DNA of 64,000 nt, taken from assembly GCF_020171315.1 (NCBI RefSeq), contig NZ_JAIUZP010000007.1, positions 1-64,000 on the forward strand, written 5' to 3'. The DNA is from Pseudooceanicola nanhaiensis. GTDB lineage: Bacteria > Pseudomonadota > Alphaproteobacteria > Rhodobacterales > Rhodobacteraceae. The notes beneath the pieces were generated by a model, which was given only the letters and a program-made list of their open reading frames with translations, did no database searches and was not told the DNA's origin. The position numbers and the translations under genes were made by a program. Shown here in pieces: positions 1-8,735 of this stretch; within the stretch, counting starts at the first letter, position 1, and each line of letters starts with the position of its first letter.

Positions 1-150
1 GATCGAAGCGTGGCGCAACGACTACAACCATCACCGCCCCCACACGAGCCTCGACGGGCTTACCCCGTGGGAGTATCACCAACGGTCAATAGAGGACCAA
101 ATCCTGAACAGAGCGAACTCATAAACCCGGACACTACGGGGAGCAGGTCA
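1..150 (+). mobile_element. Right end of an IS3-family insertion sequence (cut by window edge)
   Basis: The transposase 3' end (2-124) is followed after 26 bases by a terminal sequence. On the opposite strand it reads TGACCTGCTCCCCGTAGTGT, the kind of TGA-starting end seen on IS3-family elements. The element should therefore end at about base 150, with a short target duplication starting at 151. The left part lies outside the window, so completeness and activity cannot be judged. Confidence 0.75.
2..124 (+). CDS. IS3-family transposase OrfB, C-terminal 40 residues (partial)
   Basis: The frame is open from base 2 to a TAA at 122-124. It encodes the end of a DDE integrase core: W-R-N-D-Y-N, then R-P-H-T-S-L, then T-P-W-E-Y. 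This is the conserved tail that follows the catalytic glutamate in IS3-family (rve) transposases. The catalytic residues themselves lie upstream of the window. The codon use and the Arg-Pro-His-x-Ser-Leu block make the family call safe; the exact IS name cannot be given. Confidence 0.85.
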   Translation: MEAWRNDYNHHRPHTSLDGLTPWEYHQRSIEDQILNRANS

Positions 151-306
151 GACTCCCTTCAGCGGCACCACTCTTCCACCCCCTCCCGATTATCGTCCTG
201 CACCACCGCTGGCGCTGATCCGCCCTCGGGCGCGGCGCGCCCTGTGCACCACATCACCGGCCTACGCGCAGCCGAGGCGCCTGTCGCGGCCCCGGCTGCG
301 CAGTAA

Positions 307-2085
307 CTACGGCTGCAACGGCCAAAACACGGGTGCCAGCAGAACGGTCACGGCCCCGGCGAGGATGTTCATCGGCAGCCCCAGTCGCAGGAAGTCGGTG
401 AAGCGATAGCCGCCCGCGTTGTAGACCATCGTGTTGGTCTGGTAGCCGATCGGCGTGGCAAAGCTGGCGCTGGCGCCGAACATCACGACCACGACGAAGG
501 CCCTTGGATCGAGGCCCAGGGCCGTGGCCACCCCGACGGCAATCGGGGTCATGATCACGGCGACCGCGTTGTTGGTCACGATCTCGGTCAGGACGGAGGT
601 CACCGCATAGATCAGCGCCAGGGCGAGGATCGGGCTCAGCCGCGACAGCGGGCCAGAGATCGCCTCCACGATCAGGGCCATCGCCCCGCTGCGCTCCATC
701 GCCGTGCCGAGGACCAGCATGCAGACGATCAGCAGCAGCAGGCGGCCGTCGATGGCGCCAAGGCCCTCGTCAGGCTCGACACAGCGGGCCAGCAGGACGA
801 TGGCCGCGCCGACGAGGGCGAGGGGCAGGATCGGCGCAAGGTTCAGCGCCGCGCCCAGAACCACGGCCAGCAGCACGCCAATCGCAATCGGGGCCTTGGC
901 GCGCCGGAAGGCGCGGGCCTCCAGCGGCGCGAGGAGGATCAGGTCCTCGTCCCGGGCGAGCCGCGCGATGTCCTCTGCCGGGCCGTCCAGCAGGACGGTA
1001 TCGCCCGGCATCAGGTGCAGCGTCGCATCCGTCATGTCGCGCGCGCTGCCCTTGCGGTGCACCGCGATCGGATAGACCCCGTGGCTCCGCCGCCAGCCGA
1101 GGCCGGAGAACGGGCCCTTGCGATCCTTCACCAGCGCCTCGATCACCTGGTGCCGCCGCGCGGTCCCCGGTTCGAGCCCGGGCAGGGCCAGCCCGCGCGA
1201 GCCCTCACCCCGGTAGCCCACGAGTTCCGCATCGGAGGTATGCAGCACGACCCGGTCACCGGCCTGCAACTCCTGCGCCTGAAGCGCGCGCCGCAGGGAG
1301 ACGTCGCCGCGGATCAGGTCCACCAGACGGGTGGCGCTGCGGCGGAAATCGGGGATGTCGCTGACCTTGCGGCCGACCAATGGAGAGGTCGCGGGCACGA
1401 AAAGTTCGACCTGCCACGACCGTCCGCTGCGCGGGGCACGCACCTCTGCCAGCGCTGTCCGTTCGGGCAGCAGGCGGGGCGCGGCGACGGCGAGGAAAAG
1501 GCTGCCGACAAGCGCGAGGGCGAGGCCGAGCGGCGCGATCTCGAAGAGCGAGAAGGGCGCGAGGTTGAGGTCCCGGGCGACCCCGTCCACGAGGATGTTG
1601 GTCGAGGTCCCGATAAGCGTGCAGGTCCCGCCCATGATCACCACGAAGCTGAGCGGCATCAGGAAGCGCGACGCGCTGGAGCCGATCTGCCGGGCAAGGC
1701 CGAAGACGACGGGGATCAGGATCATCACCACCGGCGTGTTGTTCATGAAGGCCGAGGCGATCGCGGCGAGGGCAAAGAACAGAACGATGGTCAGTCCGGG
1801 GCGCAGCGCCATGCCACGGCTCAGCCCTTCGGCCACGGCTTCCAGAACACCGGTCCGCACGAGGGCGGCGCTGAGCACGAACATCGCCCCGATGGTGGCC
1901 GGCGCCGAGTTGCTGAGTGCCTTGAGCACATCATCCGTGGTGACGAGCCCGAGCAGCAGCGCCACCGCCACGCCGCCAAACGCGGTGACCTCGGCCGTGA
2001 ACCGCTCGCTCAGGAAAAAGGCAAAGACGACAGCCACCAGAAGAAGGGCGCCCTGAGGCGCATAGGGGCCGAGATCGAGAAACAT
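307..2085 (-). CDS. SLC13/DASS-type permease with two RCK_C (TrkA_C) domains
   Basis: This is a 592-residue membrane transporter of the ArsB/NhaD/SLC13 (divalent anion:Na+ symporter) superfamily. The N-terminal half carries about six hydrophobic segments, including an N-N-T-P-V-V motif in the first inverted repeat. The C-terminal half mirrors it with T-N-N-A-V-A-V. Between them lie two soluble ligand-binding RCK_C domains, each centred on an 'aGD.V.l' block (roughly residues 205-275 and 295-370). This architecture is known from sulfate and organic-anion carriers; the substrate cannot be read from sequence. The start was set at the Met at 2085 because the upstream extension is low-complexity and unlike a transporter. 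A GTG three codons upstream is possible. The gene stands alone, downstream of an oxidoreductase on the same strand. Confidence 0.85.
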   Translation of the reverse strand: MFLDLGPYAPQGALLLVAVVFAFFLSERFTAEVTAFGGVAVALLLGLVTTDDVLKALSNSAPATIGAMFVLSAALVRTGVLEAVAEGLSRGMALRPGLTIVLFFALAAIASAFMNNTPVVMILIPVVFGLARQIGSSASRFLMPLSFVVIMGGTCTLIGTSTNILVDGVARDLNLAPFSLFEIAPLGLALALVGSLFLAVAAPRLLPERTALAEVRAPRSGRSWQVELFVPATSPLVGRKVSDIPDFRRSATRLVDLIRGDVSLRRALQAQELQAGDRVVLHTSDAELVGYRGEGSRGLALPGLEPGTARRHQVIEALVKDRKGPFSGLGWRRSHGVYPIAVHRKGSARDMTDATLHLMPGDTVLLDGPAEDIARLARDEDLILLAPLEARAFRRAKAPIAIGVLLAVVLGAALNLAPILPLALVGAAIVLLARCVEPDEGLGAIDGRLLLLIVCMLVLGTAMERSGAMALIVEAISGPLSRLSPILALALIYAVTSVLTEIVTNNAVAVIMTPIAVGVATALGLDPRAFVVVVMFGASASFATPIGYQTNTMVYNAGGYRFTDFLRLGLPMNILAGAVTVLLAPVFWPLQP

Positions 2086-2347
2086 GGGGGACACCCGATG
2101 ATAGGCCGCGCTGTACAGGCGCCGACGGCAGGGCGCAGGCCGCGCGCGCGGGTCATCCCTCCCGCCGCCTCTCAGTCGCGTGCACCATGGCACCGATCTG
2201 ATCGCACGAGAACAGGAATCCTCGCAGGCTGGCGGCATCCCGCTGCAAGCCATGCCTTGCAGCAATGCGCGCGCCTTCCCGGGCCATTCGGGTGGCTCGG
2301 CAGGGTACAGGGGCCGCCCCGCAATGGCGGCGGGGCGGTCCCGGTCG

Positions 2348-3310
2348 TCAGGCCTTGCCGCGCAGCATTTCCTCGACAAGACGTTGCACGTTCAGCGCCT
2401 CCTGCGGGGTGGCGAGCCGGTGCGGCTTGCCCGCGATGGCCAGCAGCAGGTCGTCAAGTTGGGCCCGCAGGGCCACTGCGCGGCGCTCGCCGGGCTTGGC
2501 GGGGACCGGCACGAACGGCCCCCCGTCCGAAACCGCGGCCTCGGAGAAGTTCGAGACCCTGTGGCTCGCCTTCGTGCCTTTCACGGTGAATTCCTGCCGG
2601 TCCGGCTGTGCGCCGCCGACCGAGGCGAGGATCGAGACCGGCACGCCCTCGGCCGTCTCCAGCCGCGCCAGCAGGGCGGTTTCGCACATGGCCGGATCGG
2701 CGGGGTAGCTGGGATGCGCCACGACCACGGACAGCGGGCCAAGGATACGCTGGGTGAAGAAGAGGAAGTGCGAGAGCACCTCGCGGGTCATGCCGCCTTC
2801 GTCGCGGAACCGCAGCCAGTCTGCCGCGACCTGCCAGTCGCGCGGCCATGCGGCATAGGTGACGACGATGTCGACCCCGGCAAGCGCGCCCATGGCGCCG
2901 GACTGCGCCGCCGCGGAGACATCCGCCAGCGCCTCGCCCGCGGCCTGCGTGAAGTTCACCGCCGCCGGGACGCCCGCGGCGGTCAGACTGGCCACCAGCG
3001 CCTCGCTCTCGGCCAGGTCCACCCCCAGCGGCTTCTCGAGGAAGACGGCCTTACCGGCCTCCGCGGCCGCGAGGGCATAGGCCTTGCGCGGGACCGGCGG
3101 GCAGGCGAGGTAGACGAGGTCCGCCTCGGCGATGGCCTCTTCGGCCGATGCGGTGATCCGGGCGCCGGGCGCCATCTCGGCCGCGGCCGCGCAGGCCTCG
3201 GCGGAGGGGTCCCACATGGCCACGGGCGCATAGCCTTCGTGGCGCAGCATGTGTTCCAGCATCCGCCGTCCCATGATCCCGAGGCCGATAATCGCTGTCC
3301 TGACCGCCAT
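2348..3310 (-). CDS. Gfo/Idh/MocA-family NAD(P)-dependent oxidoreductase
   Basis: This 320-residue cytoplasmic dehydrogenase has an N-terminal Rossmann fold with G-L-G-I-M-G at residues 9-14. The family E-K-P motif (F-L-E-K-P-L-G-V) lies near residue 97. A C-terminal alpha/beta substrate domain follows. Relatives oxidise or epimerise sugars, inositols and sugar-nucleotides; the substrate is unknown here. The start at 3310 follows an AGGAG at a good distance, so longer in-frame starts were rejected. It is separated by about 200 bases from the capA-like gene upstream and by about 260 bases from the permease downstream. Membership in the surface-glycan operon upstream is therefore only possible. 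Confidence 0.85.
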   Translation of the reverse strand: MAVRTAIIGLGIMGRRMLEHMLRHEGYAPVAMWDPSAEACAAAAEMAPGARITASAEEAIAEADLVYLACPPVPRKAYALAAAEAGKAVFLEKPLGVDLAESEALVASLTAAGVPAAVNFTQAAGEALADVSAAAQSGAMGALAGVDIVVTYAAWPRDWQVAADWLRFRDEGGMTREVLSHFLFFTQRILGPLSVVVAHPSYPADPAMCETALLARLETAEGVPVSILASVGGAQPDRQEFTVKGTKASHRVSNFSEAAVSDGGPFVPVPAKPGERRAVALRAQLDDLLLAIAGKPHRLATPQEALNVQRLVEEMLRGKA

Positions 3311-3516
3311 AGTCGCTCCTGTCGCTGTCCTGTTCTGCCGCGTATGGGCACCTGCCCTCTGCATCCGCGATTTTCTCGCGGGGGCCAAGGCCTGTCGCTG
3401 CGGCGCAGGCGCCTTTGCGGACCGCAGGGGCGGGAACCCGACGGCAGCTGCCCCACACGCGGCGCTTGCCGCCTGACCGGCGCGGATTGCGCGGCGCGAC
3501 GACGCTTGGAGGGCGG

Positions 3517-4722
3517 TCACATCGGGTCAGGCAGGTCGCATTGCGGGTTGGGCCCGGCGGTGCGGGCACAGCAGAGCGCGGCGGCCCGCGGGCCCCAGTT
3601 CGCCCCGAAGCAGGCCAGCCCGGTCGGCTGGTTCGCAAGCGGCGACGGGGTGAAGGCCACCGCATCCGCCCCGACTGACAGGGCCGAGAGCCGGTTCAGG
3701 TGGTCGATCGTACGTCGCAGCCGGTCGCCCGTCACCGGCTCGGGGGCGAGGTGGACGCTGCGCATCGGTGCGGCCTCCAGCGCGGTGATGCGCCAGCCCT
3801 CGGCTCCGGTGCGCTGGAAATAGGCCCGTCCCAGCAGGCCATAGTCCTGTCCCAGCGGGGCGCTGTCCTTCTCGGCCCCGCCGATGAAGAGGAGGTTCCC
3901 CATGGAATAGAAGATCGCCTGTCCCTTCTCGGGGGCGGCCTCCACCGCGCGGACCACGTGGGGATGATGCCCGATGACGAGGTTCACGCCCGCCTCCTCG
4001 ATGCCGCGCCGGAAGAGCGCCCTCTGCCCGGCGTTCAGCTGGATCATGTTCTCGGTCCCGTAGTGGAGCGAGAGAATGCGGATATCGGCCCGCGCATCGC
4101 GCAGCCCGCGCAGGACGGCGGCGAAATCCGAAGGCACGGTGAGATATGTCATCCCAACGTCGTCCCCGGACGGGCGGAAGGCGCCGGAGCCGAAGGAGGC
4201 CGAGGCAAAGGCGACGCGGACACCGTTGAAGGTGCCGATGGCGGGGGTGAAGGCCTCCGCCCCGCGCCCGATCCCGGCAAAGAGCAGGGGCCGCAGGCGG
4301 CTGGCCTGTTCATGGCGGAAGAAAGACAGCGTGTCGCGCAGCCCCTGACGGCCGTGGTCGAAAGCATGGTTGTTGGCCAGCGAGAAGCCGTTCACCCCCA
4401 GATCCATCAGGTGGCGGAAGCTTTCGGGATGGCTGCGGAAGACGAAGGCCTTGGTCGGGCTGCTGGCCCCGTCACGATCCGACACCACCGTCTCGACGTT
4501 GATCAGGTTCAGGTCCGAGGTCCAGTACCGGCTGAGCGCCTCGGTCGCCATCTCGATCGGCAGGGCGCCGAACTTGTGGATCTGGTCGGGCAGGGGCCGC
4601 TGCCGGGACCGGGCGAAGTTCACGTCTCCGCCGAAGGAGACCACCAGTTCCTGCGCCGGGGCTGGCACGGCGGTCAGGAGGGTGAGGACGAGGGGCGCGA
4701 GGGCCCTACTGAAGACCGACAT
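3517..4722 (-). CDS. CapA-family exported metallophosphoesterase-like protein
   Basis: The protein has 401 residues, with a signal peptide ending around A-P-A-Q (residues 21-24). It belongs to the PGA_cap (CapA/PgsA) calcineurin-like family. Visible metal-site motifs are G-G-D-V-N-F (31-36), N-N-H-A-F-D (117-122), L-H-Y-G (219-222) and G-H-H-P-H (251-255). CapA relatives are needed for poly-gamma-glutamate capsules, but many are surface phosphoesterases of unknown substrate. No PGA synthetase genes are nearby. The start overlaps the end of the beta-propeller gene by 17 bases, so the two are translationally coupled. The last 40 residues carry four to five cysteines, unusual for the family. It is the last gene of the putative envelope-glycan operon. 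Confidence 0.8.
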   Translation of the reverse strand: MSVFSRALAPLVLTLLTAVPAPAQELVVSFGGDVNFARSRQRPLPDQIHKFGALPIEMATEALSRYWTSDLNLINVETVVSDRDGASSPTKAFVFRSHPESFRHLMDLGVNGFSLANNHAFDHGRQGLRDTLSFFRHEQASRLRPLLFAGIGRGAEAFTPAIGTFNGVRVAFASASFGSGAFRPSGDDVGMTYLTVPSDFAAVLRGLRDARADIRILSLHYGTENMIQLNAGQRALFRRGIEEAGVNLVIGHHPHVVRAVEAAPEKGQAIFYSMGNLLFIGGAEKDSAPLGQDYGLLGRAYFQRTGAEGWRITALEAAPMRSVHLAPEPVTGDRLRRTIDHLNRLSALSVGADAVAFTPSPLANQPTGLACFGANWGPRAAALCCARTAGPNPQCDLPDPM

Positions 4723-6199
4723 CGACCAGCATCGCCTCCGCGCTCTCGCCTATGGCATAGACATAGCCATTGCGGTTACCCACGTAGATCACGCCGTCCC
4801 AGACGGCGGGGGTGCTTTCCCAGCAGCCCGCGCCCGGCGGATGGAAGCGCCAGACCTCCTTCGGGCGGGCCGGATCGGCGAGGCTGTAGGCCACCATGTC
4901 ACCCGAGCAGGTTCCCAGCAGCAGCTGCCCGCCGACCACCACGGCAGAGGACCAGCCATGCGCCGGGGCCGGGCGCCGGTCGGTCACGAGGCCGGTGGCG
5001 GCCTCGACCGTATAGAGCCCCCCGGCATGGGTCGGCACGTAGAGATGGCCCGCATGAAGCGCGGGGGTCGCCCAGACACCGCCGTCGCCGCCGAAGCTGC
5101 CCTCGAAGGTCAGGGACCAGACGAGGGGCGCGTCGGGCCGCGACGGGTCGAGCCGCGCCAGATGGCCGGAAAGGGCCTTGTCCGGGCTCGGCCGGCGTTC
5201 GTCCTCGACGGCGATGTAGACCTCCCCCTCGGGGCCGCCCACCAGCGTGGCATCGATATCGTCGCCCGCGCGCCATTCCATCACCAACGTCTCGTCGCGC
5301 GGCCTGCCCTGCGTCAGGGCGGCGATGTCATGGCCCTGCACGAGGCCCGCCGAATTCGCGAACCAGACGGTGCCGTTCAACGCCATGGTGGAATTCTCGA
5401 TGCTCGCCGCGCGGTCGCCGACAGCGGCGAAGAGCGCGGGCGTGAACCCGGCGATCCGGTTCACCAGCTCCGGTGTCACGGCGATCCGGCCCTGCGCGTC
5501 TCGGTGCCGGTTCAGCCGGATCACGTGGAACCAGCCGTTTTCGCCACCCTGAAACATCCAGTCGCCGAGGATCAGCGGGCTGGCATCCCAGTCATTGTTC
5601 CAGATCCCGTCGGGGGCGTTCCCGTTCAGCCGCCACAGCTCCTCGGCCCGCTCGGGCCCGAGGCGCAGCACGCGCAGGTAATCGTCCCGCGATCCGGTGT
5701 AGAGCAGCGGCAGCCCCTCCGGGTCGAGCGAGACGGACCCCTTGACGATATCGCCGGTGCGGAAGGCCGCCCGCACCGGCATCCCCGTCGCCCCGTCTAG
5801 GAAATGCACCGCGTGGTCATAGGCGCCAAAGATCACCTCGACCCGGCCGTCGGGGCGAGGCCGGATCGCGGGCTGGCCGGTCCAGCCGGTGCCGCACCAC
5901 GTCCGGGTGCCGTGCTGATCGGTCGAGGGGCCGCAGTAGGGCCCCGCCCGCCAGAGCACCCGGGGCGCGCGCGGCAGGCTGCCGGTGGCATGGCCCGCCC
6001 GGTCCGGCCGCCCGCGAAACGTCAGGATGCCCGGCGCCGGCGGGTGGCCTATGGCAAGCGACAGGGGCAGGGCGGGCCGGAACAGCGCCAGCGTCACGTC
6101 CTGCGCCTGTGCGGCGCGGCCCGAAAGCCCCACCGTCAGCCCCGCCACCAGCAGGCAGGCGAGGAGGACACCCCGCCGGACAATCGCCCAAGCCCTCAC
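4706..6199 (-). CDS. Exported PQQ/WD-like beta-propeller protein
   Basis: The protein has 497 residues and an N-terminal signal peptide (hydrophobic run then A-Q-A, about residue 32). At least five repeats follow with the beta-propeller pattern G-x-V-x-v-G/a-x-x-x-G-x-l-Y-A (for example V-I-Y-V-G-N-R-N-G-Y-V-Y-A near the C-terminus), as in PQQ-repeat or BamB-like domains. The quinoprotein dehydrogenase cofactor and metal residues are not obvious, so a structural or binding role in the periplasm is more likely than catalysis. It overlaps the L,D-transpeptidase gene by 4 bases (ATGA type) and the capA-like gene by 17 bases. Its conserved place between two envelope enzymes suggests a scaffold role; this is inference. 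Confidence 0.75.
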   Translation of the reverse strand: MRAWAIVRRGVLLACLLVAGLTVGLSGRAAQAQDVTLALFRPALPLSLAIGHPPAPGILTFRGRPDRAGHATGSLPRAPRVLWRAGPYCGPSTDQHGTRTWCGTGWTGQPAIRPRPDGRVEVIFGAYDHAVHFLDGATGMPVRAAFRTGDIVKGSVSLDPEGLPLLYTGSRDDYLRVLRLGPERAEELWRLNGNAPDGIWNNDWDASPLILGDWMFQGGENGWFHVIRLNRHRDAQGRIAVTPELVNRIAGFTPALFAAVGDRAASIENSTMALNGTVWFANSAGLVQGHDIAALTQGRPRDETLVMEWRAGDDIDATLVGGPEGEVYIAVEDERRPSPDKALSGHLARLDPSRPDAPLVWSLTFEGSFGGDGGVWATPALHAGHLYVPTHAGGLYTVEAATGLVTDRRPAPAHGWSSAVVVGGQLLLGTCSGDMVAYSLADPARPKEVWRFHPPGAGCWESTPAVWDGVIYVGNRNGYVYAIGESAEAMLVDVGLQ

Positions 6200-7035
6200 G
6201 CGGCATCCCAGAAGAAGACGAAGACCATCCGGTATCCCTCCCGCGTGAGCAGGGCGCCCGAGGCGTCGCGCAGCAACGATCCGTCGCGCACGTACCCCCG
6301 GCGGGGCGTCATCCCGGTGCCCACGGCAGAGGTGAAATAACGCGGGATCTCGCCCCAGAGCGGCGAGGCCGCCCCGCGCACCCCGTCGGGGTGGATCAGG
6401 TTCCAGATCAGGTCGGCGTTGCTCTGCCGCATCCGCACGCAGCCATGGCTGTCGACGCGGCCGAGCTTGCGGTACTGCCCGCTGGTCGTACCGTGGATCG
6501 CCACGCCCGAGGCGCGCCCGCTGGAATAATGCAGGTCGATGTAGAGCGCGTTGTACATCCCCGGCGAGCCCCAGCCGGGCCGGTGCCTGCGGTCATCCAC
6601 GTTGAAGATCCCCAGCGGCGTCGGGCCGGAGCGGCTGTCGCCCGGGTACTTGCGCCCGGTGGAGACGGGCCAGCTGTAGCCCGGCCCGCCATCGGGCATC
6701 TCGCGTCCGCTCCAGTGGCTGTCATCGCTGGCCAGCAGGCTCCAGCCGTCGCCCGCCCGCGCGATCACCCACATCTTCTGGGCATGAGGCCCCGAGGTGG
6801 CGGCGTTGACATAGACGGCGTGGCTGTAGGCCGGGTGCAGCGCGGAGGGGGCGAGATAGGGCGTGCCCGTTGCGGGCGTCACCGCCTCGAGGTAGCGCAG
6901 GGCCGGGTCCGTGCCCGTTCCCGTGCCCGTCGCGGAGGCAGAGGCGTGCAGTCGCCCGGCGACGTGGGCAAGGGCGAGGGCGGCCGTGGCGCCGCGCAGG
7001 AAATTCCGTCGTGAATTGGGTCTGTCCAAAGTCAT
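6196..7035 (-). CDS. Tat-exported L,D-transpeptidase (YkuD domain)
   Basis: The protein has 279 residues. A twin-arginine signal (S-R-R-N-F-L-R-G, residues 8-15) is followed by a hydrophobic stretch. The YkuD catalytic motif is intact: H181-G-T-T-S, then S196-H197-G198-C199-V-R-M, with Cys199 as the nucleophile. Such enzymes make 3-3 peptidoglycan crosslinks or attach proteins to peptidoglycan in the periplasm. Tat export is less usual than Sec export for this family. The gene overlaps the propeller gene by 4 bases and lies 59 bases downstream of the small membrane-protein gene. Placement next to MBOAT/SGNH acylation genes suggests action on the same cell-wall polymer. Confidence 0.9.
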   Translation of the reverse strand: MTLDRPNSRRNFLRGATAALALAHVAGRLHASASATGTGTGTDPALRYLEAVTPATGTPYLAPSALHPAYSHAVYVNAATSGPHAQKMWVIARAGDGWSLLASDDSHWSGREMPDGGPGYSWPVSTGRKYPGDSRSGPTPLGIFNVDDRRHRPGWGSPGMYNALYIDLHYSSGRASGVAIHGTTSGQYRKLGRVDSHGCVRMRQSNADLIWNLIHPDGVRGAASPLWGEIPRYFTSAVGTGMTPRRGYVRDGSLLRDASGALLTREGYRMVFVFFWDAA

Positions 7036-7094
7036 GAGCGTTCTCCCTATGTGGTCTGCTGAAATGTCCTTGATCGAAATGGTCAGTGCCCGGC

Positions 7095-7331
7095 CTAGCC
7101 GAGGCCGGTGGTTGCGTGCAGCCAGCTCCTCAACCGGCCGAAGACATCGCCAAGGCCAAGCGCCGCGCGCCGGTCATCGAGCCACGTCAGCAGGTCGAGC
7201 AGGCGGTCGTCCAGCGGGCCGAGGTCCGGCATCTGGTAGGCCCAGTCGAGGAACCGGTCGCCCGAGAGGACCCAGGCCGCAAGCAGCAAGAGCCAGGTCG
7301 TCACGGTGAAGTTTGTCATCTGGCGGCGCAT
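7095..7331 (-). CDS. Small one-helix membrane protein, unknown function
   Basis: This is a 78-residue protein. A short N-terminus (M-R-R-Q-M-T-N-F) is followed by one hydrophobic segment (T-T-W-L-L-L-L-A-A-W-V-L). A soluble tail follows, rich in Leu, Asp and Arg. I do not recognise the family. The start at 7331 is preceded by a very strong purine tract (GGGAGGAGGAG), whereas the internal Met at 7319 has none. The gene begins 12 bases after the MBOAT stop, which makes co-translation likely. Small membrane partners are known beside MBOAT acyltransferases in other systems (for example DltX with DltB), so a partner role is a reasonable guess. Confidence 0.65.
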   Translation of the reverse strand: MRRQMTNFTVTTWLLLLAAWVLSGDRFLDWAYQMPDLGPLDDRLLDLLTWLDDRRAALGLGDVFGRLRSWLHATTGLG

Positions 7332-7343
7332 CTCCTCCTCCCC

Positions 7344-8735
7344 TCAGAACTGGAAATAGATGAAGGGGGATGTCCCTTCCTGTGCGATGGCAAAGGCGAG
7401 GAACACGCCGGTGCCCAGGGTGAGGGCCTGCGCCGGGGCGGGCAGGCGGCCCAGCACCGCGATGGCGCGCCCCCGCAGGGTCAGCGGGGCCCAGTTCAGC
7501 GCAAGCCCGAGCGCCAGCAGGCCCCAGAGCGCGGGCAGGATCGGCGGGGCCTCTGCCGCCGCCTGACCGAAGAGGGCGCCGAGGTAGTCCCGTACGATGA
7601 TCAGGTCCGGCGCGCGGAACGGCAGCCAGAGCAGCAGAACGATGAGACAGGTCAGGCCCCAGCCGGGCAGGGCGGGCAGGCGCAGGCCCCGCGCCTGGCA
7701 CAGCCGTTCGCCCGCGAGGGCGAGGCCATGCAGCAATCCCCAGAGCAGGAAGGACCACGCGGCCCCGTGCCAGAAGCCCGAGAGCGTGAAACAGGCGATC
7801 AGCACCAGCGCCTGCTGCAACAGGCCGCCCCGGTTTCCGCCAAGCGGGATGTAGAGATAATCGCGGATGTAGGTCGACAGCGAGATGTGCCAGCGGCGCC
7901 AGAAGTCCCGCAGCGAGGTCGCCCGGTAAGGCTGATTGAAGTTGCGCCGGAAGCGGTAGCCCAGCAGAAGCGCCACGCCGATGGCAATGTCCGAATAGCC
8001 CGAGAAATCGCAGTATATCTGGATCGCATATCCCAGCAGCGCGGCCCATGCGGTCAGCGTGTCGAGCTGCAGCGGCGTGGCAAAGGCCGGATCGACCAGC
8101 AGCACGCCAAGGTAGTTGGCGATCACCAGCTTCTTCAGCAGCCCCGTCAGGATCAGCAGCACCGCCTCGCCGCGCTCGCCTGCGCTGGGCGGGTGGGGGG
8201 CGTCGATCTGGGGCAGGAAATCCCGCGCCCGCACGATCGGCCCGGCGACCAGTTGCGGAAAGAACGAGATATAGAGCGCCACGTCCGCCGCGTTGCGCCG
8301 CGCGGGCACATCCCCGCGCGCCACGTCGACGACATAGCTGATGGCCTGAAAGACGTAGAAGGAAATGCCCACCGGCAGGACCAGCCCGACCCAGACCATG
8401 TCCCGCTCCAGTCCCATGCGGGCCAGAAGCTGCGACAGGGAGAGGACGAAGAAATCCGCGTATTTGAAAACCCCCAGCGTCCCCAGCAGGGCCGTGATCG
8501 ACAGGATCAGCACGGGGCGTCGCCAGCCGGGGCGCGTGACCAGCAGCCCGGCCAGCCATGCCACCGCGGTGACGCCGCCCATCAGCAGCAGGAACCGTTC
8601 GTCCCAAGCGCCGTAGAAGACATAGGAGGCGGCGATCAGCATCGCCTTGCGCAGCGCCGGGCGCCCGTCCACGGCGAGGTTGAGGATCAGCACGACGCCG
8701 TAGAACAGGATGAACGCGAGCGTCGGGAACAGCAT
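7344..8735 (-). CDS. MBOAT-family membrane O-acyltransferase (AlgI/PatA type)
   Basis: The protein has 463 residues and about ten membrane segments. AlgI-type signatures are clear: D-F-S-G-Y-S-D-I-A-I-G (243-253), F-W-R-R-W-H283-I-S-L-S, Y-I-P-L-G-G-N-R-G-G, and the catalytic histidine in G-F-W-H323-G-A-A-W. The family moves acetyl groups across the inner membrane for transfer to alginate, peptidoglycan, cellulose or teichoic acid by SGNH partners. Here two SGNH genes lie immediately upstream. The start overlaps the preceding stop by one base (TAATG). The acceptor glycan is unknown; no alginate polymerase genes are present. Confidence 0.92.
   Translation of the reverse strand: MLFPTLAFILFYGVVLILNLAVDGRPALRKAMLIAASYVFYGAWDERFLLLMGGVTAVAWLAGLLVTRPGWRRPVLILSITALLGTLGVFKYADFFVLSLSQLLARMGLERDMVWVGLVLPVGISFYVFQAISYVVDVARGDVPARRNAADVALYISFFPQLVAGPIVRARDFLPQIDAPHPPSAGERGEAVLLILTGLLKKLVIANYLGVLLVDPAFATPLQLDTLTAWAALLGYAIQIYCDFSGYSDIAIGVALLLGYRFRRNFNQPYRATSLRDFWRRWHISLSTYIRDYLYIPLGGNRGGLLQQALVLIACFTLSGFWHGAAWSFLLWGLLHGLALAGERLCQARGLRLPALPGWGLTCLIVLLLWLPFRAPDLIIVRDYLGALFGQAAAEAPPILPALWGLLALGLALNWAPLTLRGRAIAVLGRLPAPAQALTLGTGVFLAFAIAQEGTSPFIYFQF

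Noticed and set aside
1015-2589. Long plus-strand open frame opposite the SLC13 gene
   Set aside because: Arg/Ala/Gly/His-rich composition without domains; it is a shadow of the GC-rich minus-strand gene.
3517-4722. Poly-gamma-glutamate capsule synthesis locus
   Set aside because: Only a CapA-like protein is present; no CapB/CapC ligase genes lie nearby.
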